The notes beneath the pieces are model-generated. The model was not told the origin of the DNA. It made no database searches and worked only from the letters and a program-made list of their open reading frames with translations. 53,805 bases of DNA from an uncultured Agathobaculum sp. (GTDB taxonomy: Bacteria; Bacillota; Clostridia; Oscillospirales; Butyricicoccaceae): positions 1 to 53,805 of the forward strand of contig NZ_CALWUN010000006.1 in assembly GCF_944384735.1 (NCBI RefSeq), read 5' to 3'. Below, piece by piece: positions 39,085-49,411 of the stretch (its first letter is position 1; each line of letters starts with the position of its first letter). A program made the translations under genes and the position numbers.

Positions 39085-40290
39085 TTACTTGGCTTCGTTC
39101 ACCAGGCGCTCGGTATCCTTGGCGATCATCAGTTCCTCGTTGGTGGGGATGACCAGCACGCGCACACGCGCCCAGTCGATGGAGATATCCATCTGGCGGC
39201 CGCGGTACTTGTTCTTCTCCGGGTCGATCTTGATGCCGAGGTACTCCATGTGCTCGCACACGTCCCAGCGCACCGAGCGGTCGTTCTCGCCCACGCCCGC
39301 GGTGAAGATGATGGCGTCTACGCCGCCCATTTCAGCGATGTACGAGCCGATGATCTTCTTAACGGACAGGTTGAACATATCCTTGGCCAGCGCCGCGCGC
39401 GCGCTGCCGTCGGTAACGGCGGCGTCGAGGTCGCGGAAGTCGGACGATACGCCCGAAATGCCCAGCATGCCGGACTTCTTGTTCAGGATGTTGATGACGT
39501 CGGCCGCGCTCATCTCCTCATGCTCGGACAGGAACTCGATGATGGCGGGGTCGATGTTGCCCGCGCGGGTACCCATGGGCAGGCCGTCAAGCGGGGTGAA
39601 GCCCATCGAGGTATCGTAGCTCTTGCCGCGGTTGATCGCGCAGATGGACGAGCCGTTGCCCAGATGGCAGGTGATCAGGCGCAGCTCCTCGAGCGGGCGG
39701 CCGAGCATTTCGGCGGCCTGCTGGGAAACATACTTATGGCTGGTGCCGTGGAAGCCATAGCGGCGGATCTTGTACTTCTCGTAGTACTCATACGGGATGG
39801 CATACATGTAGTGCGACTGCGGCATGGTCTGGTGGAACGCGGTGTCGAACACGGCGACCATCGGCACGTCCGGACCCATGACCTCGCGGCAGGCCTGGAT
39901 GCCGATCAGGTTGGGCGGGTTGTGCAGCGGCGCGAGCGGCACGCAGTCCTCGATCGCCTTGAGCACCTTTTCGGTGATGATAACGCTGTCCGAGAAGAAC
40001 TCGCCGCCATGTACGACACGGTGGCCGACCGCGTCGATCTCGCTCATCGAGGAAATGACGCCCTTTTCCGGGTCGAGCAGCACGTTGATAACAGACTGGA
40101 TGGCCTCCTTGTGGGTGGGCATCGCGATGTCGAACTTGAACTTTTCGTCGGTCTTGTTGCCGGTGTGGGTCAGTACGCCGTCGATGCCGATGCGTTCGCA
40201 CAGGCCCTTGGCCATAACTTCGCCCGATTCGGTGTCGAGCAGCTGGTATTTCAGCGAAGAGCTGCCGGCGTTGATAACCAGAACTTTCAT
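39085..40290 (-). CDS. ackA: Acetate kinase
   Basis: A 401-residue enzyme that converts acetyl phosphate and ADP into acetate and ATP, the energy-yielding last step of acetate fermentation. Family motifs are complete: [13 protein letters not shown] at the start, HRVVHGG (about 120), [13 protein letters not shown] (about 172), the adenosine region [11 protein letters not shown] (about 207) and [29 protein letters not shown] comes near 325. The start is the ATG at 40290, eight bases after AAGGGAG; two codons earlier lies a TTG. No pta is in the window. It is divergent from tmcAL, a neighbour often seen in Firmicutes. Confidence 0.97.
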   Translation of the reverse strand: MKVLVINAGSSSLKYQLLDTESGEVMAKGLCERIGIDGVLTHTGNKTDEKFKFDIAMPTHKEAIQSVINVLLDPEKGVISSMSEIDAVGHRVVHGGEFFSDSVIITEKVLKAIEDCVPLAPLHNPPNLIGIQACREVMGPDVPMVAVFDTAFHQTMPQSHYMYAIPYEYYEKYKIRRYGFHGTSHKYVSQQAAEMLGRPLEELRLITCHLGNGSSICAINRGKSYDTSMGFTPLDGLPMGTRAGNIDPAIIEFLSEHEEMSAADVINILNKKSGMLGISGVSSDFRDLDAAVTDGSARAALAKDMFNLSVKKIIGSYIAEMGGVDAIIFTAGVGENDRSVRWDVCEHMEYLGIKIDPEKNKYRGRQMDISIDWARVRVLVIPTNEELMIAKDTERLVNEAK

Positions 40291-40443
40291 TTGCAAAACT
40301 CCCTTGTGCCATATTTGGCGGCTTGCACAAAGCCGCGGAAGCCGATATAATAATGCTATACTCCTATATTACACGATTTGGCGCAAATGTACAAGCCATT
40401 TTTTCCTGTTTCGCCTGTTCTTTTACCTTGGAGGGGCCGATTT

Positions 40444-41646
40444 ATGACAGTCTGCGGCGTCGTTGCCGAATACAATCCGTTCCATATGGGCCATGCGCAC
40501 CATCTGGCCGAAACGAGGCGCCGCCTTGGCGCGGACACGGTCATCGTCTGTGCGATGAGCGGCAACTTTGTGCAGCGCGGCGACCTTGCCGTGCTGGAAA
40601 AGTACCGCCGTGCCGAAGCTGCCGTGCGCTGTGGCGCCGACCTGGTGCTGGAAACGCCGCTGTCCGCCTGCCTGTGGTCGGCTTCCGGGTTTGCGCTGGG
40701 CGCGGTCGGTCTGCTGGACGCGCTGGGCTGCGTCACGCACCTGTCCTTTGGCGCGGAGCAGGCCGACCTTGCCCTGCTGCGCCGTGCGGCCAGCCTGTGC
40801 CGCGCGGCGGGAAGCCATACCGGCGCGCTGCGGCAGGCGCTCGCGGCCGGGCTGCCCTACGCCGCGGCCATGCAGCGGGCTGTATCCGGCACCGACCCGG
40901 CAGCAGGCACGCTGCTGGCCAGCCCGAACAACACGCTGGCGGTCGAATACCTGTGCGCGCTCGACGCGCTGCACAGCCCCATCCAGCCGCTCGCCATCCC
41001 GCGCGTCGGCGGCGCGCACGATAGCAGCGCCCCGGTCTGCGGCCTGCCGTCGGCCTCCCTGCTGCGCGGCCTGCTGGCGCAGGGCGAGCTGGACGCCTGC
41101 CGTCCGCTGATGCCGCCGCCCGCCTTTGCCGTGCTGGCGCGGGCGGTGGGACAGGGCGAGGCGCCCGTGCTGCGCCGTGCGGTCGACCAGGCGCTGCTGT
41201 CCCACCTGCGGCGGCTGCCGCCCGACAGCCTTGTCCGCTACTGCGGCGGCGACGGGCTGGAACATCGGCTGTGGACGGCCATCCGGGACAACACGGCCTT
41301 TCCCGCCGTCTGCACCGCCGCGCAGACCCGCCGTTATCCGCTTGCGCGGGTGCGCCGCGCGCTGCTGCGTGCGTGGCTCGATTTGCCGGAGGCCGTCCCG
41401 CCGGCGGCCGGTTATGTCCGCGTGCTGGCAGTCGGCGCGCGCGGACGCGCCATCTTGCGCCGGATGAAAACCACCTGCGCGCTGCCGGTCATCGTCAAAC
41501 CGGTCACCGAGCGCGCGCTGCCGGACGCGCTCCAGCCGCTGCTCGCGCACGACGCGCTCGCGGATGACCTGTATGCCCTCGCCTACCCCGACCCGGCGCT
41601 GCATGTGGGCGGCGGGCGCTACCGCAAAACCCCGTTCTGCCTGTAA
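40444..41646 (+). CDS. tmcAL: tRNA(Met) cytidine acetate ligase TmcAL (YlbM)
   Basis: A 400-residue nucleotidyltransferase-like enzyme that makes ac4C34 in elongator tRNA-Met from acetate and ATP. The N-terminus has VCGVVAEYNPFHMGHAHHL, with the HxGH-like nucleotide site. MSGNFVQRGDLAVL and SFGAEQAD follow, and LASPNNTLAVEYL is near 160. It uses free acetate, which gives some sense to the neighbouring ackA. The C-terminal domain is Ala/Leu/Arg-rich and less conserved. The start is the ATG at 40444 after GGAGG. Confidence 0.93.
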   Translation: MTVCGVVAEYNPFHMGHAHHLAETRRRLGADTVIVCAMSGNFVQRGDLAVLEKYRRAEAAVRCGADLVLETPLSACLWSASGFALGAVGLLDALGCVTHLSFGAEQADLALLRRAASLCRAAGSHTGALRQALAAGLPYAAAMQRAVSGTDPAAGTLLASPNNTLAVEYLCALDALHSPIQPLAIPRVGGAHDSSAPVCGLPSASLLRGLLAQGELDACRPLMPPPAFAVLARAVGQGEAPVLRRAVDQALLSHLRRLPPDSLVRYCGGDGLEHRLWTAIRDNTAFPAVCTAAQTRRYPLARVRRALLRAWLDLPEAVPPAAGYVRVLAVGARGRAILRRMKTTCALPVIVKPVTERALPDALQPLLAHDALADDLYALAYPDPALHVGGGRYRKTPFCL

Positions 41647-41691
41647 AAGGCACAAACCATCGAAAAATCTGATTTATGGGAGGGAGAACCG

Positions 41692-41913
41692 ATGATGCAA
41701 TGTCCGTACTGTGGGAAAGAAATGCTCGACGGCAGGTTGCTGGGCGACCATAAGGCGCTCAAGTGGCAGCCGCGCGACAAACAGATGCTGTTCGGCCTGT
41801 GGGCCTGCGGGGGGCTGACCGTCGGCTCCCATACGCCCACGCAGCGCGCCGAGGCGCGCGCGTGGCATTGCTCGTACTGCAAAAAGCTGGTGATCGATCT
41901 GGAAAACTGCTGA
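41692..41913 (+). CDS. Small zinc-ribbon protein (PF20097-like), function unknown
   Basis: A 73-residue protein. It begins MMQCPYCGKEMLDG, a CPYCG knuckle followed by E-M-x-x-G. It ends WHCSYCKKLVIDLENC, a second CxxC pair, so one zinc site is likely. The middle (ALKWQPRDKQMLFG) matches small proteins of the PF20097 type as I remember them. It lies 45 bases after tmcAL behind GGAGGGAG and 51 bases before the VanX-like gene. Confidence 0.72.
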   Translation: MMQCPYCGKEMLDGRLLGDHKALKWQPRDKQMLFGLWACGGLTVGSHTPTQRAEARAWHCSYCKKLVIDLENC

Positions 41914-41964
41914 AGCCGGACGGCACACGGCGGGAAACAGCAATAAAGGAAGGATAGGGGTGCG

Positions 41965-42720
41965 ATGAACAAGCAAAGTTGGATTGCGGCGGCGCTGCTG
42001 CTGGCGGTGCTGGCGGGCTGCACGTCCCCGGCGGCGGACGGGCCCGCTGCGGAAGACCCTGCGGCCGGCGTGGAAAGAACGGAAGAAACGGGGGCCGGGC
42101 AGTCCGAGGACGCTGCTCCGGCAGGGACAGGGGACGCCGGTATCCCGGCTGCGCCGCAGGACACGCAATCCTTTGTCCGTGTGCAGGACTATATCCCGGA
42201 TATTGCGGTCGACCTGCGCTATGCGACGGAAAATAACTTTACCGGCAGCGTGATTTATGACTATGGGGATGCGTGGCTGCGCTATTCTACCGTCTGCAAG
42301 CTGGCGGACGCACAGCAGCAGCTGAAGGCGCAGGGATACCGCCTGTGCATCTGGGATGCGTTCCGCTCGGCCCGGTCGCAGCAGAAATTGTGGGAGACGT
42401 ATCCGGACGGAAACTATGTGGCCAATCCCGCCAATGGGTATTCGGGACACACCCGCGGCGACACGGTCGATGTCACGCTGGTCACCTTGACGGGCGAACC
42501 GGTGGAAATGCCGTCCGGATTTGACGATTTTACCGCGCTGGCCGACCGGGATTACGGGGACGTGTCCGCGGCCGCAGGGGAGCATGCGGCGCTGCTCGAA
42601 TCGGTGATGCAAGACGCGGGCTTCACCGGCTATGATAAGGAATGGTGGCATTACAGCGATAACGACCGCGCACAGCCCGCGCCCGATTTTGAACCGTCGG
42701 ATAAGGATGGGGCGGCCTGA
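41965..42720 (+). CDS. VanX-like D-Ala-D-Ala dipeptidase lipoprotein (M15D)
   Basis: A 251-residue lipoprotein. The signal peptide ends in LAGC (Cys 19), followed by an Ala/Glu/Gly-rich spacer to about residue 68. The M15D peptidase domain follows: VDLRYATENNFTG, WDAFRSARSQQ, the zinc motif SGHTRGDTVDVTL (His and Asp ligands) and EWWHY with the catalytic Glu and third His. All catalytic residues are present. Being anchored outside the membrane, it more likely trims peptidoglycan-derived D-Ala-D-Ala than confers vancomycin resistance; no vanH or vanA is seen. Confidence 0.88.
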   Translation: MNKQSWIAAALLLAVLAGCTSPAADGPAAEDPAAGVERTEETGAGQSEDAAPAGTGDAGIPAAPQDTQSFVRVQDYIPDIAVDLRYATENNFTGSVIYDYGDAWLRYSTVCKLADAQQQLKAQGYRLCIWDAFRSARSQQKLWETYPDGNYVANPANGYSGHTRGDTVDVTLVTLTGEPVEMPSGFDDFTALADRDYGDVSAAAGEHAALLESVMQDAGFTGYDKEWWHYSDNDRAQPAPDFEPSDKDGAA

Positions 42721-42792
42721 AGCACGATGGCTGTGGGAATACGCTTTTCGCAAAATAGGCTGCAAGCCCCAAGCAGAGGAAGGGAAGGCGCA

Positions 42793-42830
42793 GCAAAAGG
42801 CCACCCGGAGGGAACCCTCCGGGTGGCCTT
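42793..42830 (-). terminator. Terminator of gdhA (convergent junction)
   Basis: A perfect 16-bp stem starting AAGGCCACCCGGAGG has a two-base centre. On the minus strand TTTTGC follows. It lies about 110 bases after the gdhA stop and 76 bases after the VanX-like stop, and could serve both genes. Confidence 0.8.
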
Positions 42831-42941
42831 GCGTTTTGCTGGTTGGGAAATTGCCGGCGGGACAAGCCAATCCTGCGATTTTTGGAAAACCCGGCGGCAA
42901 ACCGCATGTCTGAAACGTAAAACTCCGCTGTGAACCGAAGA

Positions 42942-44378
<1,437 letters not shown>

Positions 44379-44380
44379 CT

Positions 44381-44409
44381 ATTATATAGTATTTAGCCGC
44401 AGGGTGCAA
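44381..44409 (-). promoter_or_regulatory. Promoter of gdhA
   Basis: On the minus strand TTGCAC (44404-44409) and TATAAT (44381-44386) are separated by 17 bases. The start of gdhA is about 95 bases downstream. Confidence 0.82.
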
Positions 44410-44456
44410 TACTTTAGCGCGTTAAAAATATACATTTTTTTCATGTTCCGCAGGGA

Positions 44457-44485
44457 TGGAAATTGTAACATTTCGCTGATATAAT
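44457..44485 (+). promoter_or_regulatory. Promoter of the MGMT-like gene
   Basis: TGGAAA (44457-44462) and a perfect TATAAT (44480-44485) are separated by 17 bases, 27 bases before the start codon. Confidence 0.65.
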
Positions 44486-44512
44486 GAAATAGCAAAAGGA
44501 GAATCTTGCAAA

Positions 44513-44821
44513 ATGAATACATTTGAGAAAATTTATGCCGTTGTCCGGCGCATCCCGCGCGGCACGGTGGCAACCTATGGGCAGGTCGCCCTGCTCGCCG
44601 GCAACCCGCGCTGGGCGCGGGTGGTTGGCTATGCGCTGCATGCCAACCCTGACCCCGAGGGCATCCCATGCTACCGCGTGGTCACGCGCGACGGGCGCAC
44701 CTCGCCCGCTTTTGCCTTCGGCGGCGCGGACGTGCAGCGCGCGCTGCTCGAAGCGGACGGCATCGGCTTCACCGCGGACGGCCGCGTCGACATGGCAAAA
44801 TACCAGTGGGAGGGGCTGTGA
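44513..44821 (+). CDS. MGMT-family DNA alkyltransferase-like protein
   Basis: A 102-residue protein comprising only the DNA-binding/active-site domain of O6-methylguanine-DNA methyltransferase. The helix-turn-helix text IPRGTVATYGQVALLAG and the Asn-equivalent ARVVGYALHANP are present. The reactive-Cys motif is GIPCYRVV (Cys about residue 53), so the acceptor Cys is kept, unlike alkyltransferase-like ATL proteins (Trp). The normal His after Cys is Tyr. It could be a true small repair enzyme or a sensor of alkylated bases. The start is the ATG at 44513 after AAAGGAG. Confidence 0.88.
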   Translation: MNTFEKIYAVVRRIPRGTVATYGQVALLAGNPRWARVVGYALHANPDPEGIPCYRVVTRDGRTSPAFAFGGADVQRALLEADGIGFTADGRVDMAKYQWEGL

Positions 44822-44885
44822 CAGCCAAAGCGGCGGTGCAGCCGCTGTCTGACGTTGTCCGGAAACCTGTGCCGACAGCGTTTGC

Positions 44886-44919
44886 CGCCCTGCCGCCCGC
44901 CCGGCGGCAGGGCGTTTTT
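44886..44919 (+). terminator. Terminator after the MGMT-like gene
   Basis: A 12-bp stem CGCCCTGCCGCC with its complement and a five-base loop ends at 44914, followed by five T residues. Confidence 0.88.
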
Positions 44920-44960
44920 GCACACCGCCAACCCATTTCTTGAATTTTCTGTGAAGCCCA

Positions 44961-45007
44961 TTGACAGCGCGACAAATCTGAGTATACTATGTTAGTACGC
45001 TAATAGT
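44961..45007 (+). promoter_or_regulatory. Promoter and MarR operator of the exporter operon
   Basis: TTGACA (44961-44966) and TATACT (44983-44988) are 16 bases apart. Overlapping the -10 and the start is the inverted repeat ACTATgTTAG-TACG-CTAATAGT (44986-45007, one bulged base). It is the kind of site that MarR regulators use to repress their own operon. Confidence 0.75.
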
Positions 45008-45024
45008 AAGGAGGCTAACAAACC

Positions 45025-45486
45025 ATGTGTGACCAGCATATCGGCGCCGAGATCGGCATGCTGGGCAACCTGCTCAAACGGCAGATGGTGTGCCACAGCG
45101 GCCGCGCCGAGTCTGACCATGCCACCGGTATGCAGGCAATGATCATCCATTACCTGAGTACCGCGCAGGGCGACCGTTTCCAGCGCGACGTGGAGACGCA
45201 GTTCCGCTTCCGCCGCTCGACCGCGACCGGTATTTTGCAGCTGATGGAGCGGCGCGGGCTTCTGGTGCGCGAGCCGGTCGACTACGACGCGCGGCTCAAG
45301 CGGCTGGTGCTGACCGACAAGGCGCGCGCGCTGCATCAGCAGATCCACGATCAGCTTTCGCAGACCGAGGAGGTCATGCGGGAGGGCATCGACGCGCAGG
45401 AGCTGGCGGTCTGGTTCCGCGTAACCAGCCAAATCCGCGCGAACCTGGAAAATTACCAACGCAAAGCTTCGGAGGGACAGGCATGA
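45025..45486 (+). CDS. MarR-family transcriptional regulator
   Basis: A 153-residue winged-helix regulator. The recognition region FRFRRSTATGILQLMERRGLLVREP is at about 62-87, and the wing has DYDARLKRLVLTDKAR. It probably represses its own operon with the two ABC exporter genes and releases DNA on binding a small molecule. A classical inverted repeat overlies its promoter. Its stop overlaps the first exporter gene by four bases (ATGA). Confidence 0.92.
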   Translation: MCDQHIGAEIGMLGNLLKRQMVCHSGRAESDHATGMQAMIIHYLSTAQGDRFQRDVETQFRFRRSTATGILQLMERRGLLVREPVDYDARLKRLVLTDKARALHQQIHDQLSQTEEVMREGIDAQELAVWFRVTSQIRANLENYQRKASEGQA

Positions 45487-47213
45487 TAAAAAAACTACTG
45501 AAAAGCGTGCGCGAGTTCAAAAAGGACGCGTTGCTCACGCCGTTTTTCGTCGTGCTCGAGGTCGTCATGGAGGTCGTCATCCCGGCGGTGATGGCGCTGC
45601 TGATCGACAAGGGCATTGACGCGCAGGACATGGGTGAGATCTGGAAGTACGGCATCATCCTGGTCATTTGCGCCATGCTCGCGCTCATCTTCGGCGCGGC
45701 GGCGGGCACCTATGCCGCCCGCGCGTCGACGGGCTTTGCCCGCAACCTGCGCCATGACATGTATTACGCGGTGCAGGACTTCTCTTTTTCCAACATCGAC
45801 AAGTTTTCGACCGGCTCGATCGTCACCCGCCTGACGACCGACGTCACCAACGTGCAGAACGCCTTCCAGATGTGTACGCGCATCGCGGTGCGCTGCCCGG
45901 TGATGCTGATCTTTGCGCTCGTGATGGCGTTCCAGCTCAACGCGCAGCTCGCGCTGGTGTTCCTGTGCGTGCTGCCCGTGCTGGCGGTCGGCCTTGGCAT
46001 CCTGATGAAGACCGTCGGCCCGGTGTTCGAGCGCGTGTTCAAGACCTATGACCGCATGAACACAGTCGTGCAGGAAAACGTGCGCGGCATCCGCGTGGTC
46101 AAGGCCTATGTGCGCGAGGAGCACGAGACGGAAAAGTTCAAGGGCGTGTCGGCCATGTTGTACCGCCAGTTCTCCAAGGCGCAGAAAACGCTGGCCGGCG
46201 TCAGCCCGCTGATGCAGTTCTGCATGTACACCTGCATGCTGCTGATCTCGTGGTTCGGCGCGCGGCTGATCGTCGGCGGCAGCCTGACGACCGGCGAGCT
46301 GACCAGCCTGTTCTCCTACGCCATGCAGATTTTGATGAGCCTGATGATGGTCGCCATGGTGTTTGTCATGATCACCATGTCCAAGGCGAGCGCCGAGCGT
46401 ATCGCCGAGCTGCTTGACGAGCGGCCCGACCTGCACGACCCGGCAAATCCCGTCACCGAGGTCCAGAGCGGCGACATCGACTTTGACGATGTAAACTTCT
46501 CCTATAAGGGCGACGCAAGCAAGCTCGCACTGCGCGACGTCAACCTGCACATCAAGGCCGGTCAGACGGTTGGCATTTTGGGCGGCACCGGCTCGGCCAA
46601 GTCGACGCTGGTGCAGCTTATCCCCCGCCTGTACGACGTGACGGACGGCTCGGTCAAGGTCGGCGGCGTCGACGTGCGCGACTATGGCCTTGAGGCGCTG
46701 CGCGAGCAGGTCGCCATGGTGCTGCAAAAGAACGTGCTGTTCTCGGGCACGATCAAGGAAAACCTGCGCTGGGGTAACGAGCACGCGACGGACGAGGAGC
46801 TGGTGCGCGTGTGCAGGCTCGCGCAGGCGGACGAATTTATCCAGCAGATGCCGGATAAATACGATACCTACATCGAGCAGGGCGGCTCCAATGTCTCGGG
46901 CGGCCAGAAGCAGCGCCTCTGCATTGCCCGTGCGCTGCTGAAAAAGCCCAAGGTGCTCATTCTGGACGACTCGACCAGCGCGGTCGACACCAAGACCGAC
47001 GCGCTCATCCGCAAGGCGTTTGCCGAGGAGATTCCGGACACGACCAAGCTGATCATCGCGCAGCGCATTTCGTCCGTGCAGGATGCCGACCAGATCGTCA
47101 TCCTCGACGGCGGCGCGGTGCAGGCGGTCGGCACGCATGACGAATTGATGGCGAACAACCCGATTTATCAGGAAATCTATGACCAGCAGATGCGGAAAGG
47201 AGGCGAGGACTGA
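45483..47213 (+). CDS. ABC exporter half-transporter, degenerate-site subunit
   Basis: A 576-residue fusion of a six-helix type I exporter membrane domain (about 1-310) and an ATPase domain (about 335-576). Walker A is GGTGSAKST, with Ala in place of the usual Gly. The signature is VSGGQKQR, and Walker B is VLILDDSTSAVD. There, Asp replaces the catalytic Glu. This marks the degenerate site of a heterodimeric exporter of the TM287/288 or BmrCD type. The partner gene overlaps at its stop (TGATG). With marR upstream, a drug or lipid efflux role is likely. Confidence 0.93.
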   Translation: MIKKLLKSVREFKKDALLTPFFVVLEVVMEVVIPAVMALLIDKGIDAQDMGEIWKYGIILVICAMLALIFGAAAGTYAARASTGFARNLRHDMYYAVQDFSFSNIDKFSTGSIVTRLTTDVTNVQNAFQMCTRIAVRCPVMLIFALVMAFQLNAQLALVFLCVLPVLAVGLGILMKTVGPVFERVFKTYDRMNTVVQENVRGIRVVKAYVREEHETEKFKGVSAMLYRQFSKAQKTLAGVSPLMQFCMYTCMLLISWFGARLIVGGSLTTGELTSLFSYAMQILMSLMMVAMVFVMITMSKASAERIAELLDERPDLHDPANPVTEVQSGDIDFDDVNFSYKGDASKLALRDVNLHIKAGQTVGILGGTGSAKSTLVQLIPRLYDVTDGSVKVGGVDVRDYGLEALREQVAMVLQKNVLFSGTIKENLRWGNEHATDEELVRVCRLAQADEFIQQMPDKYDTYIEQGGSNVSGGQKQRLCIARALLKKPKVLILDDSTSAVDTKTDALIRKAFAEEIPDTTKLIIAQRISSVQDADQIVILDGGAVQAVGTHDELMANNPIYQEIYDQQMRKGGED

Positions 47214-49171
47214 TGCCCGGACCCGGTATGAGGGGGCCGATGGGCGGTCCCGGCGGACCTGGAGGCCCCGGTCGCCACGGCCGTATGATGGCCGACGGCA
47301 AGCGCAGCAAGAACCCGCGCAAGACGCTCGCGCGCCTGCTGCGGTATATCCGCAACGGTTACAGCGTGCAGTTTACCGCCGTATTGGTTTGCATTTTGTT
47401 CTCGGCCGTCGCAAACGTCGCAGGCTCGATGTTCCTGCGCGTGCTGATCGACGACTATATCGCCCCGCTGCTGCTTGAGGCCTCGCCCGTGTTCACCGGG
47501 CTGGTGCATGCGCTGCTGCTGATGGCGATGATCTATCTGGTCGGCATTATTTCGACCTTCCTGTACAATTTTATTATGGTGTCCATCTCGCAGGGTATCC
47601 TGAAAAAGGTGCGCGACCAGATGTTCGAGGGCATGCAGAAGCTGCCCATCCGCTATTTCGACACGCACACCCACGGCGACCTGATGAGCCACTTCACCAA
47701 CGATACCGACACGCTGCAGCAGATGCTCAGCCAGTCCATCCCGCAGATGTTCAACTCGCTGGTGACCATTGTCGCGGTGTTCCTCGCCATGCTGTTCACC
47801 AACATCTGGCTGACGCTGTTCGTGCTGGTGGGCGTCGCGGTGATGATGGTCGTCACCCGCCGCATCGGCGGCAAGTCTGCGCGCTACTTCCTCGAGCAGC
47901 AGACCTCGCTGGGCAAGGTCAACGGCTTTATTGAGGAGATGATCGGCGGGCAGAAGGTCGTCAAGGTGTTCTGCCACGAGGACAAGTGCAAGGAGCAGTT
48001 CGACGGGCTCAACGACACGCTGCGCGAGCACGCCAAGAACGCCAACACCTTTGCCAATATCCTGATGCCGATCATGATGAACATCGGCAACCTGCTGTAT
48101 GTGCTGGTCGCGGTTGTCGGCGGCACGCTGGCGCTGTCCGGCGTGGTTGGCGGCAGCATCACGATCGGCGTGATCGCGTCCTTCTTACAGCTGACCAAGT
48201 CGTTCACCATGCCGATCAACCAGATCTCGCAGCAGATCAATATGATCGTCATGGCGCTGGCGGGCGCGGAGCGTATCTTTGAGCTGATGGATGAACAGCC
48301 CGAGCAGGACAACGGCTATGTCACGCTGGTCAATGCCAAGTACGACAAGGACGGCAACCTGACCGAAACCCCGGAAAAGACCAACATCTGGGCGTGGAAG
48401 CACCCGCATGAGGATGGTTCGATCACCTATCAGAAGGTGTGCGGCGACGTGCGGTTTACCGACGTCGACTTTGGCTACAACCCGGATAAGATCGTGCTGC
48501 ATGACATCACGCTGTACGCCGAGCCCGGCCAGAAGGTCGCCTTCGTCGGTGCGACCGGCGCGGGCAAGACGACGATCACCAACCTGATCAACCGTTTTTA
48601 CGACATTGCGGACGGCAAGATCCGCTACGACGGCATCAACATCAACAAGATCAGGAAGTCCGACCTGCGCCGCTCGCTCGGCATCGTGCTGCAGGACACA
48701 AACCTGTTCACCGGCACCATCCGCGAGAACATCCGCTACGGCAACCTCGGCGCGACCGATCAGGAGGTCGAGGCGGCGGCGCAGCTCGCCAATGCCGACG
48801 ACTTTATCCGCCGCCTGCCCGACGGTTATGACACCGTCATTGACGGCGACGGCGGCAGCCTGTCACAGGGACAGCGGCAGCTGCTTTCGATCGCGCGCGC
48901 GGCGGTCGCCGACCCGCCGGTCATGATCCTCGACGAGGCGACGAGCAGCATCGATACCCGCACCGAGTCGATCGTGCAGGCGGGCATGGACAGCCTGATG
49001 TACGGCCGCACGGTGTTCGTCATCGCGCACCGCCTGTCGACCGTGCAGAACGCGGACGTCATTATGGTGCTCGAGTTCGGCCACATCATCGAGCGCGGCA
49101 ACCATGAGCAGCTGATTGCCGAAAAGGGCAAGTATTACCAGCTGTACACGGGCGCGTTTGAGCTGGAATAA
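47213..49171 (+). CDS. ABC exporter half-transporter, catalytic subunit
   Basis: A 652-residue partner of the preceding protein. The first 40 residues are Gly/Pro/Met/Arg-rich and probably disordered, as in many clostridial homologues. A six-helix membrane domain follows (about 50-370), and an insertion of about 35 residues (about 375-410) precedes the ATPase domain. Walker A is GATGAGKTT, the signature is LSQGQRQ (Gln for the usual Gly) and Walker B is VMILDEATSSID with the catalytic Glu. The subunits thus divide the work as expected for heterodimers. Confidence 0.93.
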   Translation: MPGPGMRGPMGGPGGPGGPGRHGRMMADGKRSKNPRKTLARLLRYIRNGYSVQFTAVLVCILFSAVANVAGSMFLRVLIDDYIAPLLLEASPVFTGLVHALLLMAMIYLVGIISTFLYNFIMVSISQGILKKVRDQMFEGMQKLPIRYFDTHTHGDLMSHFTNDTDTLQQMLSQSIPQMFNSLVTIVAVFLAMLFTNIWLTLFVLVGVAVMMVVTRRIGGKSARYFLEQQTSLGKVNGFIEEMIGGQKVVKVFCHEDKCKEQFDGLNDTLREHAKNANTFANILMPIMMNIGNLLYVLVAVVGGTLALSGVVGGSITIGVIASFLQLTKSFTMPINQISQQINMIVMALAGAERIFELMDEQPEQDNGYVTLVNAKYDKDGNLTETPEKTNIWAWKHPHEDGSITYQKVCGDVRFTDVDFGYNPDKIVLHDITLYAEPGQKVAFVGATGAGKTTITNLINRFYDIADGKIRYDGININKIRKSDLRRSLGIVLQDTNLFTGTIRENIRYGNLGATDQEVEAAAQLANADDFIRRLPDGYDTVIDGDGGSLSQGQRQLLSIARAAVADPPVMILDEATSSIDTRTESIVQAGMDSLMYGRTVFVIAHRLSTVQNADVIMVLEFGHIIERGNHEQLIAEKGKYYQLYTGAFELE

Positions 49172-49302
49172 GTCCGTCCAAACCGTATCGGCTGGGGCGA
49201 AGGGACGCACTGCGCCGCAGTATCGCAGCCTGTGCTGGTGCGGAAGTTGCGCAAAATGAGGTTGGCACAAAACTCAGGAAAGTCCCCCTTTCCCAAGAAA
49301 GA

Positions 49303-49352
49303 TAAAAACAGGCCGCCTTGGAAATTCGCTTTCCAAGGCGGCCTGTTTGATT
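49303..49352. terminator. Bidirectional terminator between exporter and hydrogenase
   Basis: An 18-bp stem (AACAGGCCGCCTTGGAAA type) with a five-base loop spans 49307-49348. The minus-strand exit has TTTTTATC and the plus-strand exit TTTGATT. It lies between convergent genes. I see nothing else in 49172-49411. Confidence 0.9.
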
Positions 49353-49411
49353 ATCAGATAGCAAGGCACATGCCAAAGTGGTTTGCCGTTTTGCGGTAAA
49401 AGGGCAAAGTG

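Noticed and set aside
41965..42720. Vancomycin-resistance determinant
   Set aside because: The dipeptidase is a lipoprotein without vanH, vanA or vanRS neighbours, so a resistance role is not supported by the context.
42721..42941. Additional small gene between the VanX-like gene and gdhA
   Set aside because: The open stretches here cross the terminator hairpin and have no ribosome site or recognisable product.
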